A stretch of 64,000 nt of DNA from Clostridium_I sp047718555 (GTDB lineage: Bacteria; Bacillota; Clostridia; Clostridiales; Clostridiaceae), in assembly GCF_047718555.1 (NCBI RefSeq), contig NZ_JBDNRK010000004.1, forward strand, positions 1 to 64,000, in the 5' to 3' direction. Under the pieces are notes generated by a model. The model did no database searches, was not told the DNA's origin, and saw only the letters and a program-made list of their open reading frames with translations. Each line of letters begins with the position of its first letter. The stretch's first letter is position 1. Both the position numbers and the translations under genes were made by a program. Of the stretch, positions 8,458 through 17,073 are shown one piece after another.

Positions 8458-8889
8458 TCATAGCAATTGAATTTCATCCCCTGATTTTATCCACCCATTC
8501 CTTAATACTCTGGCAAATATAACTTCTTTTGACATAGTACAAGTGCCTGCTAAATCTCTTATTTTACATCCCTTATAGCATTCCTTTCCTATCTGAGTAA
8601 TTTCTAAGATAACTTCTCCAATCTTAAGATTTTTCCCCACAGAAAGTTCATCAAAAACTACTCCTTCACTAGTGAGATTCTGCACAAATTTAACATTGCA
8701 AAATCCCTTTAATTTTAATTCCTTCATCTTATCTATACTCTCTTGTCCAAGTAAACTTACCTGCCTAGGCCCACTTCCAGCATGAACATCTCCCAATAAG
8801 CCATAATCAACTTTAAAATATCCCTTTTCAATAGCATGTTTTGCATCTCCCTTTTTCTCACTTATATTTAATGCAACAATACTAGCCAT
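8458..8889 (-). CDS. MOSC-domain protein
   Basis: The product is a small MOSC protein of about 143 residues starting MASIVALNISEKKG. It has GLLGDVHAGSGPRQVSLLG in the N-terminal half and the Cys-rich stretch GKECYKGCKIRDLAGTC near the C-terminus. MOSC domains occur in molybdenum cofactor sulfurases and stand-alone partners of cofactor synthesis. The ATG at 8889 is chosen over an upstream GTG because AAGGGGGT lies 6 bases before it; the longer form would run into moeA. It is the last gene of the leftward moeA operon, which supports a role in cofactor maturation or transfer. Confidence 0.85.
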   Translation of the reverse strand: MASIVALNISEKKGDAKHAIEKGYFKVDYGLLGDVHAGSGPRQVSLLGQESIDKMKELKLKGFCNVKFVQNLTSEGVVFDELSVGKNLKIGEVILEITQIGKECYKGCKIRDLAGTCTMSKEVIFARVLRNGWIKSGDEIQLL

Positions 8890-8912
8890 TATTCGACCCC
8901 CTTTAAGGTTAA

Positions 8913-10865
8913 TTATTGGCTTTTTACAATACAATAATCAGAATTTAATTTTTCATCATTATGTGTTATTATTTTTCCAATACTTGAATAATCATAGCCT
9001 CCAAGTCTATCCAACTCTTTTAGAAATATATCACTTTTCATAACATTAATTAATTCTTTAATAGTCTCCATTTTCAAATATTCCTCAGGTACTGCAAAAT
9101 CATATTCTTCATTGCACACTGGAATAAAGTCAAGGCCCATCATTTCCGCTGCTGAATATACTCCAAGGCCACAATCTACATCTCCACTGGCTACTGCTGC
9201 GGCTACAGACAGATGAGTAAATTCTTCTCTTTCATACCCATTAATATTATTTGGGGAAATATTTAATTTTTTCAAATAATAGTCTAACAGCAATCTTGTG
9301 CCTGCCCCTCTTTGTCTATTTACAAAACGTATACCTTCTTTTGATATGTCTGAAATTTCTCTAAGTGACAATGGGTTACCCTTTTGAACCATAAGCCCTT
9401 GAATTCTATTTACCACCTTTATTAGAGCTATATTCTTATCTTTTAAATATTTATTAATGTAAGACACATTGTACTCACCACTTTCCATGTCCAATAGATG
9501 AATTGGAGCAATATGGGTTTCCCCATTTTTTAGTGCCATTATTCCACCCATACTTCCTGTATGAGCAGATGATAAATAATAGTCAGGATTTTTTACATGA
9601 AGCAGATCAGAAAGCACATCTAATATAGGGTCATGGCTACCTATACAAACCAAGGTATTTTTAATTTCATCTATATTTTTCATAAGGCCTATCTGTACTT
9701 TAGTTCCAGCTTCAATGCCCTCTACATTTTGTGGAATTTCCAATATTCCATCTGACCTTACAAGAGACATAGTAGCCCCCGCCCCTCTTGAAAGTGGTGT
9801 GGCAATGAGCTTATTTCCCACATATCCAAGCTTCATTCTTACAAATTCTAAATACTTTAGGGAAGACATAACTCTTCTCGATAGAGTAGCCTCTAGCCTT
9901 TGCACTTTTTCAGATTTCTTTTCCTGATATCTTTCTATAATTACTTTAATAACCTTATCCATTATAAAATAAGCGGAAACTGGATATCCAGGTATTCCAA
10001 TCACTGGCTTATTTTCAACTTTTCCCATAACAACTGGTTTACCTGGCTTTATGGATACACCATGTATATAGACTTCTCCTAAGTCCGAAATCACATCACT
10101 GGTATAGTCTTCTCTACCGGCAGAAGAACCTGCATTTATTATGACTATATCACATTCTGAAACAGCTTTTTCTACAACAGCTTTTAAAATTTCATAATTA
10201 TCCTTTACTATATCATATCTTTTTGGTATTCCTCCATATTGAAGAATTTGTGCACTAAATACTCTTGAATTAAAGTCAATTATATCTCCTGTCTTAAGAT
10301 TGCTGCCTGGATCCACAAGTTCTGTACCAGTTGGAATAATACCTATTAAAGGCTTTTTATAAACTTCAATAGTATTTACTCCTCCAGCTAACATTGCCCC
10401 TATATCTACTGGTCTTATAACATGACCAGAAGGTACAATAAGCTGATTTTCAACTATATCTTCACCAAGAGGTCTTATGTGCTGCCAGGGTGCTGCACTT
10501 TTATATATTTGAATTTTATCTCTATCTATTTTAACTGTATCCTCAACCATTATTACACAATCATATTCTCTAGAAATTGGATCTCCTGTATCTACCACTA
10601 AATAATCCTTGCCTTCCTCTAGCATAATAGGGTTCTTTTCAGAGGCTCCTATAGTCTTTAAACTTTCAACGGCAATACCATCCATAGCAGAACAGTTATA
10701 GAAGGGTGAAGATATTTTTGAATAGACTGCTTCTGAAGTAACTCTTCCTAAAGATTCTTCTGTATTTAATAATTCCCTATTTAAAAATGAATGCTTTATT
10801 TTTCCCAAATATTCTCTTAATGCTTCTTTCAATTCATAATTTGACAGATATACTTTTTGCACCAT
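8913..10865 (-). CDS. moeA: MoeA-like molybdopterin molybdotransferase fused to a substrate-binding (PBP-like) domain
   Basis: This protein of about 650 residues has two parts. Residues 1-400 are a MoeA domain (NAGSSAGREDYTSD, IGIPGYPVSAYF), which inserts molybdate or tungstate into adenylated molybdopterin. Residues from about 410 form a periplasmic-binding-protein-like domain without a signal peptide (SAHTGSMGGI, FVNRQRGAGTRLL), so it should act in the cytoplasm, perhaps binding oxyanion or controlling metal choice. The ATG at 10865 has AGAGGTG 6 bases upstream; an in-frame GTG three codons earlier overlaps the stop of the preceding moeA. Tight spacing implies translational coupling. Two MoeA paralogues in one operon may separate Mo from W insertion, an inference. 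Confidence 0.88.
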   Translation of the reverse strand: MVQKVYLSNYELKEALREYLGKIKHSFLNRELLNTEESLGRVTSEAVYSKISSPFYNCSAMDGIAVESLKTIGASEKNPIMLEEGKDYLVVDTGDPISREYDCVIMVEDTVKIDRDKIQIYKSAAPWQHIRPLGEDIVENQLIVPSGHVIRPVDIGAMLAGGVNTIEVYKKPLIGIIPTGTELVDPGSNLKTGDIIDFNSRVFSAQILQYGGIPKRYDIVKDNYEILKAVVEKAVSECDIVIINAGSSAGREDYTSDVISDLGEVYIHGVSIKPGKPVVMGKVENKPVIGIPGYPVSAYFIMDKVIKVIIERYQEKKSEKVQRLEATLSRRVMSSLKYLEFVRMKLGYVGNKLIATPLSRGAGATMSLVRSDGILEIPQNVEGIEAGTKVQIGLMKNIDEIKNTLVCIGSHDPILDVLSDLLHVKNPDYYLSSAHTGSMGGIMALKNGETHIAPIHLLDMESGEYNVSYINKYLKDKNIALIKVVNRIQGLMVQKGNPLSLREISDISKEGIRFVNRQRGAGTRLLLDYYLKKLNISPNNINGYEREEFTHLSVAAAVASGDVDCGLGVYSAAEMMGLDFIPVCNEEYDFAVPEEYLKMETIKELINVMKSDIFLKELDRLGGYDYSSIGKIITHNDEKLNSDYCIVKSQ

Positions 10866-10870
10866 AATAA

Positions 10871-12103
10871 TCACCTCTGAAATTTATAGACATACACTTT
10901 TTCATTTTCATAAATTCCTTCTACATTTTTATTAATCTTTATGTAACCCCAGGCCTTTGTAAATCCACTGATAGCTGCTGATTTAGTCAGAATTGGTACA
11001 GCTGTATATTCCCCTTCTGCTTTATTAATAGTAACAGGAAGGTATTCTTCTCTTCCTTTAGCTTTGTGATAATTCATGCTGAACTTGCATGGAATAGGAT
11101 AGTCCTCCTCTTCAAATCCCATCATTGCATGCAGAAGATATCTAACTAATATTCTGTAAACCACAGCACAAGAAAGTGGATGACCTGGAAGTCCAAATAT
11201 AGGTTTATCTTTTATTTTTCCAAGTATAGTTGGCTTACCTGGCTTTATAGATATTCCATGAAATAATATTCCAGGGCTTCCAAGTTCATCAATGACTTTT
11301 GCAGTTTCATCTTTTTTTCCTACAGAGCTACCTCCAGATACAAGCACTAAATCACATTCATCTACAGCTTTTTTCACAGTTGTAAATAATGCTTCATAAT
11401 TATCTTTAATAACCCCATATAATATAGGTTGTCCACTATCTTCAATAACTGAAGAATAAATGAGATAGGAGTTAATATCTCTAATTTCACCAGGACGGGG
11501 CTGCTTTTCAGGGGATACAATTTCATCACCAGTGGAAATTATTCCAACCTTTGGTTTGCAAAATACGGGCACTCTAGTAATTCCCAAACTTGATAGCATG
11601 CTTATGCTGTAAGGCTTTAGAAGTGTTCCCTGTTTAAGCACAGTTTCTCCCAGTTCTACATCTTCATCTTCATTCAATACATTCTCTCCAAAGGAAATAG
11701 ACTTATTGGCAAGTACAGTAACATCATCCATTTTATCGATGTATTCTATCATAATTACACTATCCGTGCCTTCCGGTAGCATTCCTCCAGTTGGTATATA
11801 CATACACTCACCTGGAAACTCTAGTGATTTAACAGGCATTCTACCCATTTTAACTTCTCCTTTTAAATCAAGCATGGAAGGCATACTTTCACTGGCACCC
11901 TGAAGATCTCTAAACTTAACAGCATATCCATCTACCATGGATCTTTTAAAACCAGGGATGTTTAAAGGTGATACAATGTCCCTGGATAATACTCTGCCAT
12001 TACATTCTTTAATATCTATTAATTCGGTATTTAAATTTAACTTAAAATTACAGTTTATAATATTCTTTGCTTCCTCTACAGATACTACATTATAAAAATT
12101 CAT
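10871..12103 (-). CDS. moeA: Molybdopterin molybdenumtransferase MoeA
   Basis: A standard-length (410 residues) MoeA. It shows the N-terminal cofactor-site segments (NIPGFKRSMVDGYAV, EYIDKMDDVTV), the MoCF-type core with GSSVGKKDETA, SIKPGKPTILGKI and GLPGHPLSCAVVY, and the C-terminal beta domain. The enzyme uses adenylated molybdopterin and molybdate to make active cofactor. It is the first gene of the operon moeA - moeA-PBP - MOSC and lies behind shared leader copy C. That leader also precedes the dms and tat operons, so cofactor supply is probably co-regulated with the enzyme that needs it. Confidence 0.93.
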   Translation of the reverse strand: MNFYNVVSVEEAKNIINCNFKLNLNTELIDIKECNGRVLSRDIVSPLNIPGFKRSMVDGYAVKFRDLQGASESMPSMLDLKGEVKMGRMPVKSLEFPGECMYIPTGGMLPEGTDSVIMIEYIDKMDDVTVLANKSISFGENVLNEDEDVELGETVLKQGTLLKPYSISMLSSLGITRVPVFCKPKVGIISTGDEIVSPEKQPRPGEIRDINSYLIYSSVIEDSGQPILYGVIKDNYEALFTTVKKAVDECDLVLVSGGSSVGKKDETAKVIDELGSPGILFHGISIKPGKPTILGKIKDKPIFGLPGHPLSCAVVYRILVRYLLHAMMGFEEEDYPIPCKFSMNYHKAKGREEYLPVTINKAEGEYTAVPILTKSAAISGFTKAWGYIKINKNVEGIYENEKVYVYKFQR

Positions 12104-12169
12104 ATTAAGGCCCCCTATTTTGTATATTAATAGTTCTCACTGGTGAAAATTAATATACAATTAAATATA

Positions 12170-12339
12170 TTAAGAGGCTAATTTTTCTTAAATAAATTTA
12201 GAAAAAATTAGCCTCTAGTATCTTCTAGTCAACTAAATAATTACTATAATTACATTTTAACATTTCACAGCAATATAACATATTATTCTCATGTGTTTAA
12301 TACGATATATATTATCACTATTTTTTCATATTATGTCAA
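12170..12339 (-). promoter_or_regulatory. Shared promoter-attenuator leader, copy C (before moeA operon)
   Basis: Read leftward: TTGACA (12334-12339), 17 bases, GATAAT (12311-12316), leader, CTAG-AAGATA-CTAG (12215-12228), then the hairpin GGCTAAT.../...ATTAGCC (12174-12213). Unlike the other copies, the hairpin is followed by TCTTAATATATTT rather than a clean T-run, so termination may be weaker. An upstream dyad TTTTAAATAAAT / ATTTACTTAAAA abuts the -35 box. Confidence 0.75.
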
Positions 12340-12451
12340 TATAATTTTAAGTAAATTCTTTATTTATTTAAAATTGTTTTAAATAAATTTTGTAAATTTG
12401 TAATTAAATAAAATAAATTTCAGATAAATGCCAATTTTTCTTACAATCATA

Positions 12452-12680
12452 TTGACATAAGGCAAAAAAATAAGGATAATATAAATATATTAAACAAATA
12501 AGAATAATATGGAATATATAAATTGCAATTTAAATTATTTATTTAACTGAATTAGGTACTTTACGTAAATACAATTTATTGCAATATATTAAAACAAAGT
12601 TGTAAAAATATTGTAGTTGACTAGAAAAACTAGAGGCTAATTTTTTCTTAGAACAATTTAAGAGGAGATTAGCTTTTTAT
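12452..12680 (+). promoter_or_regulatory. Shared promoter-attenuator leader, copy D (before tat operon)
   Basis: TTGACA (12452-12457), 17 bases, GATAAT (12475-12480), a leader of about 130 bases, GTTGACTAG with CTAG-AAAAA-CTAG (12621-12633), then hairpin GGCTAAT.../...ATTAGCT (about 12634-12673) and TTTTTAT. It is back-to-back with copy C, so the moeA and tat operons diverge from paired modules. Confidence 0.77.
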
Positions 12681-12792
12681 TTTATTTAAATTCAATCACT
12701 GTTAAAATGTGTTTTCTAATGTTAATCTTTAATATTTATTTTTTTGTTGATAGAAGTAATTTTGTTACATATAAAGAAGGAGGAAAATTGTT

Positions 12793-13104
12793 ATGTTTAA
12801 TATTGGCTTTGGTGAATTAATTTTAATTCTATTGATTGCTTTTCTTGTAGTTGGACCTGAGGATTTACCTAAGGTTGCCAGAGCACTTGCCCGAGCCTTG
12901 AAGTATTTTCGTGGTATTGTAGATGAAGTAAAACAATCTGTAAATTTGGATTCAGAATTAACTGAAATTAGTAATGTGAAAAGGGAAATTCAACAGACAG
13001 TAAAAAATGTGAATCCCTTAAATAATATTCACAGCGAAATAAAAGACGTAAAAGAAGAACTGGAATCAACTGAAAAAGCATTTAAAAAATCTAGCAATTT
13101 CTGA
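12793..13104 (+). CDS. tatB: Sec-independent translocase TatA/TatB-family protein (TatB-like)
   Basis: This 103-residue protein begins with the Tat hallmark: a short membrane helix starting GFGELILILLIAFLVVGP, a hinge EDLPKVARALARA, an amphipathic helix and a charged, partly coiled tail. The Glu after GFG and the GPEDLP hinge resemble TatB more than TatA. With the next two genes it would form a twin-arginine export system. The start follows AAGGAGGAAAA. It is the first gene behind leader copy D. The Dms-like catalytic subunit nearby has a twin-arginine signal and is the obvious cargo. Confidence 0.85.
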   Translation: MFNIGFGELILILLIAFLVVGPEDLPKVARALARALKYFRGIVDEVKQSVNLDSELTEISNVKREIQQTVKNVNPLNNIHSEIKDVKEELESTEKAFKKSSNF

Positions 13105-13224
13105 TTCATATAGTTTTTATAAAAGATTATACGAATTAAAATATAAACTTAATTAACATGAAATAAAAAATATAAATTGAAATAACATGTTTAATCTACA
13201 GTAATATTATAAGGAGGAAAATTT

Positions 13225-13410
13225 ATGAGACTTGGAAGAACAGAGATTTTATTACTTTTATTTCTTGCACTAATATTTTTTGGTGGTGGTAAACTTGGTA
13301 ACGTTGGTAAATCTCTTGGGAAAAGTATAAAAGAATTTAAAGAAGAGATAAGAGATGATAGCAAAGAAACAGTTAAGAAGGCTGAATCTGATGATAAAGA
13401 GAAAGCATAG
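13225..13410 (+). CDS. tatA: Twin-arginine translocase subunit TatA
   Basis: A 61-residue TatA-type protein: membrane helix TEILLLLFLALIFFGG, hinge GGGKLGNVGKSLG, amphipathic helix SIKEFKEEI and an acidic/basic tail. The usual FGP hinge is replaced by FGGG. TatA oligomers form the export pathway for folded proteins at the cytoplasmic membrane. AAGGAGGAAAATTT precedes the ATG. The end overlaps the start of tatC, indicating translational coupling. Confidence 0.88.
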   Translation: MRLGRTEILLLLFLALIFFGGGKLGNVGKSLGKSIKEFKEEIRDDSKETVKKAESDDKEKA

Positions 13411-14170
13411 ATTAGAAGAACACATCCAGATTTATAAGGGAAAACTTAATAACAATGAATTAGGAACTCCAAAAACTATATTAGATCACTTAAAAGACCT
13501 GCGTAAAATGTTATTAATAATTTCTATTTCCATCGGTGTTGCTTTTAATATAATTCTTATCTTTTTTGTAACTTACATAATGGATTTTATTGTTAAGCCT
13601 TTAAAAGATATGCATATTGAAATTATCTATACTGGATTGTCTGAATCCTTTACTTCACAAGTTAAGGTCTCTTTAATTGCTGGTGTAATTGTAGTATCAC
13701 CAATTATTTTTTGGCAAGTTTGGTCTTTCTTAAAGCCAGCTCTTTACCGAAAAGAACGGTTAATATTTGGCAGTTTGTTTATTTTAGGTATTTTCTTATT
13801 CATTTTAGGAGTAGTATTTGCCTATATAGTTGTACTGAATTTATCCATTAATTTTTTTGTTTACACCAGTGGTAATTCAGCAACCCCTATGATTTCCATA
13901 AGTAAATATGTAGATTTTCTATTCAGTTTTCTACTACCTTTTGGAATAACCTTTGAACTGCCAATAGCAATTATTATTTTAACACGATTAGGTATAATTA
14001 CTGCCAATGAGCTTTCAAAGTATAGAAAATATGTTATATTCGCTATATTTATTATTGCGGCCATATTAACTCCACCAGATGTAGTTTCTCAAATTTCAAT
14101 GGCTATACCCATTATAATTCTCTATGAAATTAGTATTTTAGCATGTAAATTAGTGAAAAAAAGAGCCTAA
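13391..14170 (+). CDS. tatC: Twin-arginine translocase subunit TatC
   Basis: A multi-spanning protein of about 259 residues with the TatC signatures TILDHLKDLRKMLL at the N-terminus (signal-peptide contact region), SPIIFWQVWSFLKPALYRKER after the second membrane span, and a C-terminal LTPPDVVSQ. Six membrane segments are visible. TatC recognises the RR signal of folded cargo. I choose the ATG at 13391, which has AAGAAGG 9 bases upstream and overlaps tatA by 20 bases; an in-frame ATG at 13355 would add 12 residues and has a weaker ribosome site. TatABC sets are uncommon among clostridia, so its pairing with an RR-signal enzyme is informative. Confidence 0.9.
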   Translation: MIKRKHRLEEHIQIYKGKLNNNELGTPKTILDHLKDLRKMLLIISISIGVAFNIILIFFVTYIMDFIVKPLKDMHIEIIYTGLSESFTSQVKVSLIAGVIVVSPIIFWQVWSFLKPALYRKERLIFGSLFILGIFLFILGVVFAYIVVLNLSINFFVYTSGNSATPMISISKYVDFLFSFLLPFGITFELPIAIIILTRLGIITANELSKYRKYVIFAIFIIAAILTPPDVVSQISMAIPIIILYEISILACKLVKKRA

Positions 14171-14185
14171 TATAATAATCATATC

Positions 14186-14236
14186 AATTCATCTAAACTT
14201 AGTAGGAGTTTGTATTCCCACTAAGTTTAGATGAAT
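14186..14236. terminator. Hairpin terminator between tatC and the FeS protein gene
   Basis: ATTCATCTAAACTTAGT pairs with ACTAAGTTTAGATGAAT, a 17-bp stem between convergent genes. Nearly the same sequence occurs at 52492-52531, so it may be a dispersed repeat recruited as a terminator. Confidence 0.6.
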
Positions 14237-14249
14237 ATTCATAATTAAT

Positions 14250-15311
14250 TCATTTGGCCAATTTCCTTTCACTACAACATGCCATACAGAGCTCTTCTCC
14301 TGTCTCCGGGTTTACAGGTGCACCACACTCTTTACAAATTGCTGACTTAATTTTTGTTTTCACTGGAGAAAATACATTGTGAATATATACTAATTTCATT
14401 CCTTCAATCGCCTTATCCATACAAACATTTTCACATACTCCACAGCTGTCACATTTCCACACAGTGTGATTTATAATCCCTGTGCCCCTTTCTCCTACAG
14501 AAATATGAATTGCTTTTTGAGGGCATACTTTTTCACAAATTCCACATCCCCAGCATCTACTGCCAAATACAGGTGTATACCATCCAAATTTTCCTTGCTT
14601 AATATTTAGATATTCAATATTTTTTAATCTGTTTAATAGTACTTTCCTATAAATCATTCCATCTAATTTAGCACTTGCATCTTCTGGCAGCAAAGTAGTA
14701 ATGGTAGTTTTTGATTTTTTCAAAATAAATGCAAACATGTCTCGTCTAGAAAAGTGTTTCTGCGGCATTGGAGATCTGCTATCATTAATAATAATGCGCT
14801 TACTGTATAATTCCTCTCCTAAAAATTCTCTTACTCGTTTTAGATTTAACTCTATTAACTCTTCATTAGCAGATTTTTCTGAACAACTGTTGCAATTTCT
14901 TCTAACAATTATTACTGGCTTTTCTATAGCTAAGCTAGCCAATATCTCCCACGGATAGGAAGCTATACAATGTAATTTTACATCATCAGAGTTTTCTTCC
15001 TTATTGCAGCCTAAAATAATTTCCTCTCCTTTTATTTCATAGGTACTTAGAATTTTATTCATAATACTTGAAGAGGAACGTATTGTTCTTGATGGACATA
15101 CAGAAACACATTTGTTACAATTAATACATTTATACCAGTCTACCTTCTTTAAATTTGCAGATTTTATTATTCCCTCACTGCAAGCCTCCTGACATGCTGT
15201 ACATATCTTTTTCCTCTGATGTTTATTGATACAACTATCATATTCAATAGTTGGATGATTTTCATCTATTAATTTATTAAATAAATAATTTGTCAATAAA
15301 TCATTTAACAT
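14250..15311 (-). CDS. Multi-[4Fe-4S] ferredoxin-like protein of the dms operon
   Basis: This 353-residue protein has an N-terminal ferredoxin-like region (CTACQEAC, CINCNKCVSVCP) and a central region with scattered cysteines and FSRRDMFAFI near residue 190. A second dicluster ferredoxin domain follows (CWGCGICEKVCP, CDSCGVCENVC), and the tail holds two zinc-ribbon-like CxxC pairs (CKECG, CMACC). No membrane segment or signal peptide is evident. It is the last gene of the dmsABC-torD operon. It may be a cytoplasmic electron carrier or an assembly factor feeding the enzyme; the exact role is not recognised. The start is the ATG at 15311; no strong ribosome site precedes it. Confidence 0.78.
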   Translation of the reverse strand: MLNDLLTNYLFNKLIDENHPTIEYDSCINKHQRKKICTACQEACSEGIIKSANLKKVDWYKCINCNKCVSVCPSRTIRSSSSIMNKILSTYEIKGEEIILGCNKEENSDDVKLHCIASYPWEILASLAIEKPVIIVRRNCNSCSEKSANEELIELNLKRVREFLGEELYSKRIIINDSRSPMPQKHFSRRDMFAFILKKSKTTITTLLPEDASAKLDGMIYRKVLLNRLKNIEYLNIKQGKFGWYTPVFGSRCWGCGICEKVCPQKAIHISVGERGTGIINHTVWKCDSCGVCENVCMDKAIEGMKLVYIHNVFSPVKTKIKSAICKECGAPVNPETGEELCMACCSERKLAK

Positions 15312-15377
15312 TACTATACCTCTATTTTAATTCTAAAATATACCCCAAAAATATTTTTGCACCTATTCAATAACCGA

Positions 15378-16079
15378 TTATTTATTATTGGATTCTAAAT
15401 TTATATTATCTAATATTTCAATAATAATATCATAATCAATGATTAAAAATTCTTTCAGAATATTGGCCATTTCTGGGTAATATAATTTGGAAGTTGATTT
15501 TTGCATTGCATTTGCAAAATCGGGAATCCATCTTTGAAGATGATACTGCAGGAAATCTTTTTGATCCTTTAACAGTTGAACTACTATTTCCACATTGTCA
15601 TTTTCAAATGCTCTTTGCATTTTCTTACTTAAAGAAAAAATAAATTCTAATTCAAGTGCAATATGATCATCTGCTACATGAAGATACCTGTTTGGAATAA
15701 TACCATGCTGCATATAAATTTTGCGGACTTCTAAAGTGCTTTGCCTGAATAAAATACGTTCTTTTGTTATATACACAGATTCCCAAGGAGGAGCTGGCAT
15801 TTTTTCTGGTCCAATAAGCAATTTTGTATACTCCGTTTTAAGCTTATCAATGAAATTATCATTTACTTTATAGGTAATAGATTTCAAAAATTCTGCCGCA
15901 TCCACCATGGCATGATTATCTTCCACATCCAATAACTCCAAAGCATTTATAGTAGTATGACCGGTTACTAATTTTAATTGTTCCTCACTTGGCTCAGCAC
16001 CAAATATATTATGAAATATTCCATACAAATAGGTTCTGTTTGCAATAAGTATTTCAATACTTTCTCTTTGATCCATCAT
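15378..16079 (-). CDS. TorD/DmsD-type molybdoenzyme chaperone
   Basis: This all-helical protein of about 233 residues carries the TorD-family pattern: LKTEYTKLLIGPEKMPAPP followed by WESVY in the middle, and the loop VADDHIALELEFI that matches the conserved E(x)DH region. These chaperones bind the twin-arginine signal and help cofactor insertion before export. The ATG at 16079 is preferred because GGAAG lies upstream; a TTG five codons earlier would overlap dmsC. Its place directly after dmsABC supports dedication to the DmsA-like subunit. Confidence 0.85.
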   Translation of the reverse strand: MMDQRESIEILIANRTYLYGIFHNIFGAEPSEEQLKLVTGHTTINALELLDVEDNHAMVDAAEFLKSITYKVNDNFIDKLKTEYTKLLIGPEKMPAPPWESVYITKERILFRQSTLEVRKIYMQHGIIPNRYLHVADDHIALELEFIFSLSKKMQRAFENDNVEIVVQLLKDQKDFLQYHLQRWIPDFANAMQKSTSKLYYPEMANILKEFLIIDYDIIIEILDNINLESNNK

Positions 16080-16080
16080 A

Positions 16081-17070
16081 TTAAATTCTTCCAATCTTAG
16101 TAGTTATAAATACTGTATAGAATAAGTATTTGCTTATGATTGCTGATACTATTATAAAGGCAACAGCTAAAAGCTTTGCTTCATTTCCCACTTTTATCAA
16201 CTTTCTTCCATTATATCTTTTTTCTCCAATGCCTTTCCAAAAGAAAAATATAACTGCAAAAACTGCAAACAAATATTTTAATACAACTAATATACCATTT
16301 CCATAAAGCAATTTTTCACTTGCAGATCCTGCTGCTCCTAATGCAGATAAATTGGATCTATAAAGAATTTCACTTACAATTTGTACTATTAATGCCAATA
16401 GTATTGCTGCACCAATAAGTTTTTTAGATTTTTCTGTCTGGTGTCTATAATCAGAGGAATAATATAGTATTCCTCCAATTAAAATTACACTAGTATAAAA
16501 ATTTACAAAGGTTGTTATACCATTCCGGGAAGGAATACCCGTAAATGTATAAACATTTCCAATGATAGCTATATCTATGAGCCCTATAACTGCTGATAGC
16601 CATATAAATATATTTTGTGCCAACCTTGAGGAAGGTTTTACAAATGTTATAATGGCATTTACTACAATTAATGCTATTAATATTCCAAAAAATAAAATTT
16701 CTTTAGATAATCCAGTAAGTCCTATGGCTACTGCCAATAGTGTAAGTATAATCTGTGTTATCCTTTGGGAGGGTCTTACAAATGTAATAATAGCATTTAT
16801 TACATTTAAAGTTGCCAATATTCCAGAAAATAAAATTGCCCTGGACAGCCAAGAAGTTTTAATATTTTTTAAAGTATTCACCATTTTAAATGGTTGACCC
16901 AAATTCAACCAATATGCAAATACACCAATAATTATAAATGCTGTTGCTATAATAATAGGTAATTTCTTAATACTATCTTTGTTTTTTAATTTAACAATAG
17001 CTAAAAATAATATAATTCCCACTGATGATTCAATTCCTATAGAAAATATTAACAATCCTAATTCTGACAT
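16081..17070 (-). CDS. dmsC: DmsC-like membrane anchor subunit with an internal duplication
   Basis: This 329-residue polytopic protein is of the DmsC type, with NLGQPFKMVNTLKNIKTSWL after the second membrane span matching the family's LGxP...LxNxxxSWLS motif. DmsC anchors the catalytic and FeS subunits and oxidises quinol. Residues 79-118 and 125-164 are clearly duplicated (ILFSGILATLNVINAIITFV against ILFFGILIALIVVNAIITFV), so this copy has two extra membrane spans. The gene sits 3 bases after dmsB and ends just before the torD-like start. Whether this organism has a quinone is unknown, so the electron donor is open. Confidence 0.85.
   Translation of the reverse strand: MSELGLLIFSIGIESSVGIILFLAIVKLKNKDSIKKLPIIIATAFIIIGVFAYWLNLGQPFKMVNTLKNIKTSWLSRAILFSGILATLNVINAIITFVRPSQRITQIILTLLAVAIGLTGLSKEILFFGILIALIVVNAIITFVKPSSRLAQNIFIWLSAVIGLIDIAIIGNVYTFTGIPSRNGITTFVNFYTSVILIGGILYYSSDYRHQTEKSKKLIGAAILLALIVQIVSEILYRSNLSALGAAGSASEKLLYGNGILVVLKYLFAVFAVIFFFWKGIGEKRYNGRKLIKVGNEAKLLAVAFIIVSAIISKYLFYTVFITTKIGRI
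16579..16836 (-). repeat. 138-bp-period tandem duplication inside dmsC
   Basis: Two diverged copies, about 16717-16836 and 16579-16698, encode homologous two-span modules of about 40 residues at a 46-residue period. The DNA is still alignable (for example CTTACAAATGTAATAATAGC against TTTACAAATGTTATAATGGC), which suggests a fairly recent duplication. Confidence 0.8.
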
Positions 17071-17073
17071 ATG

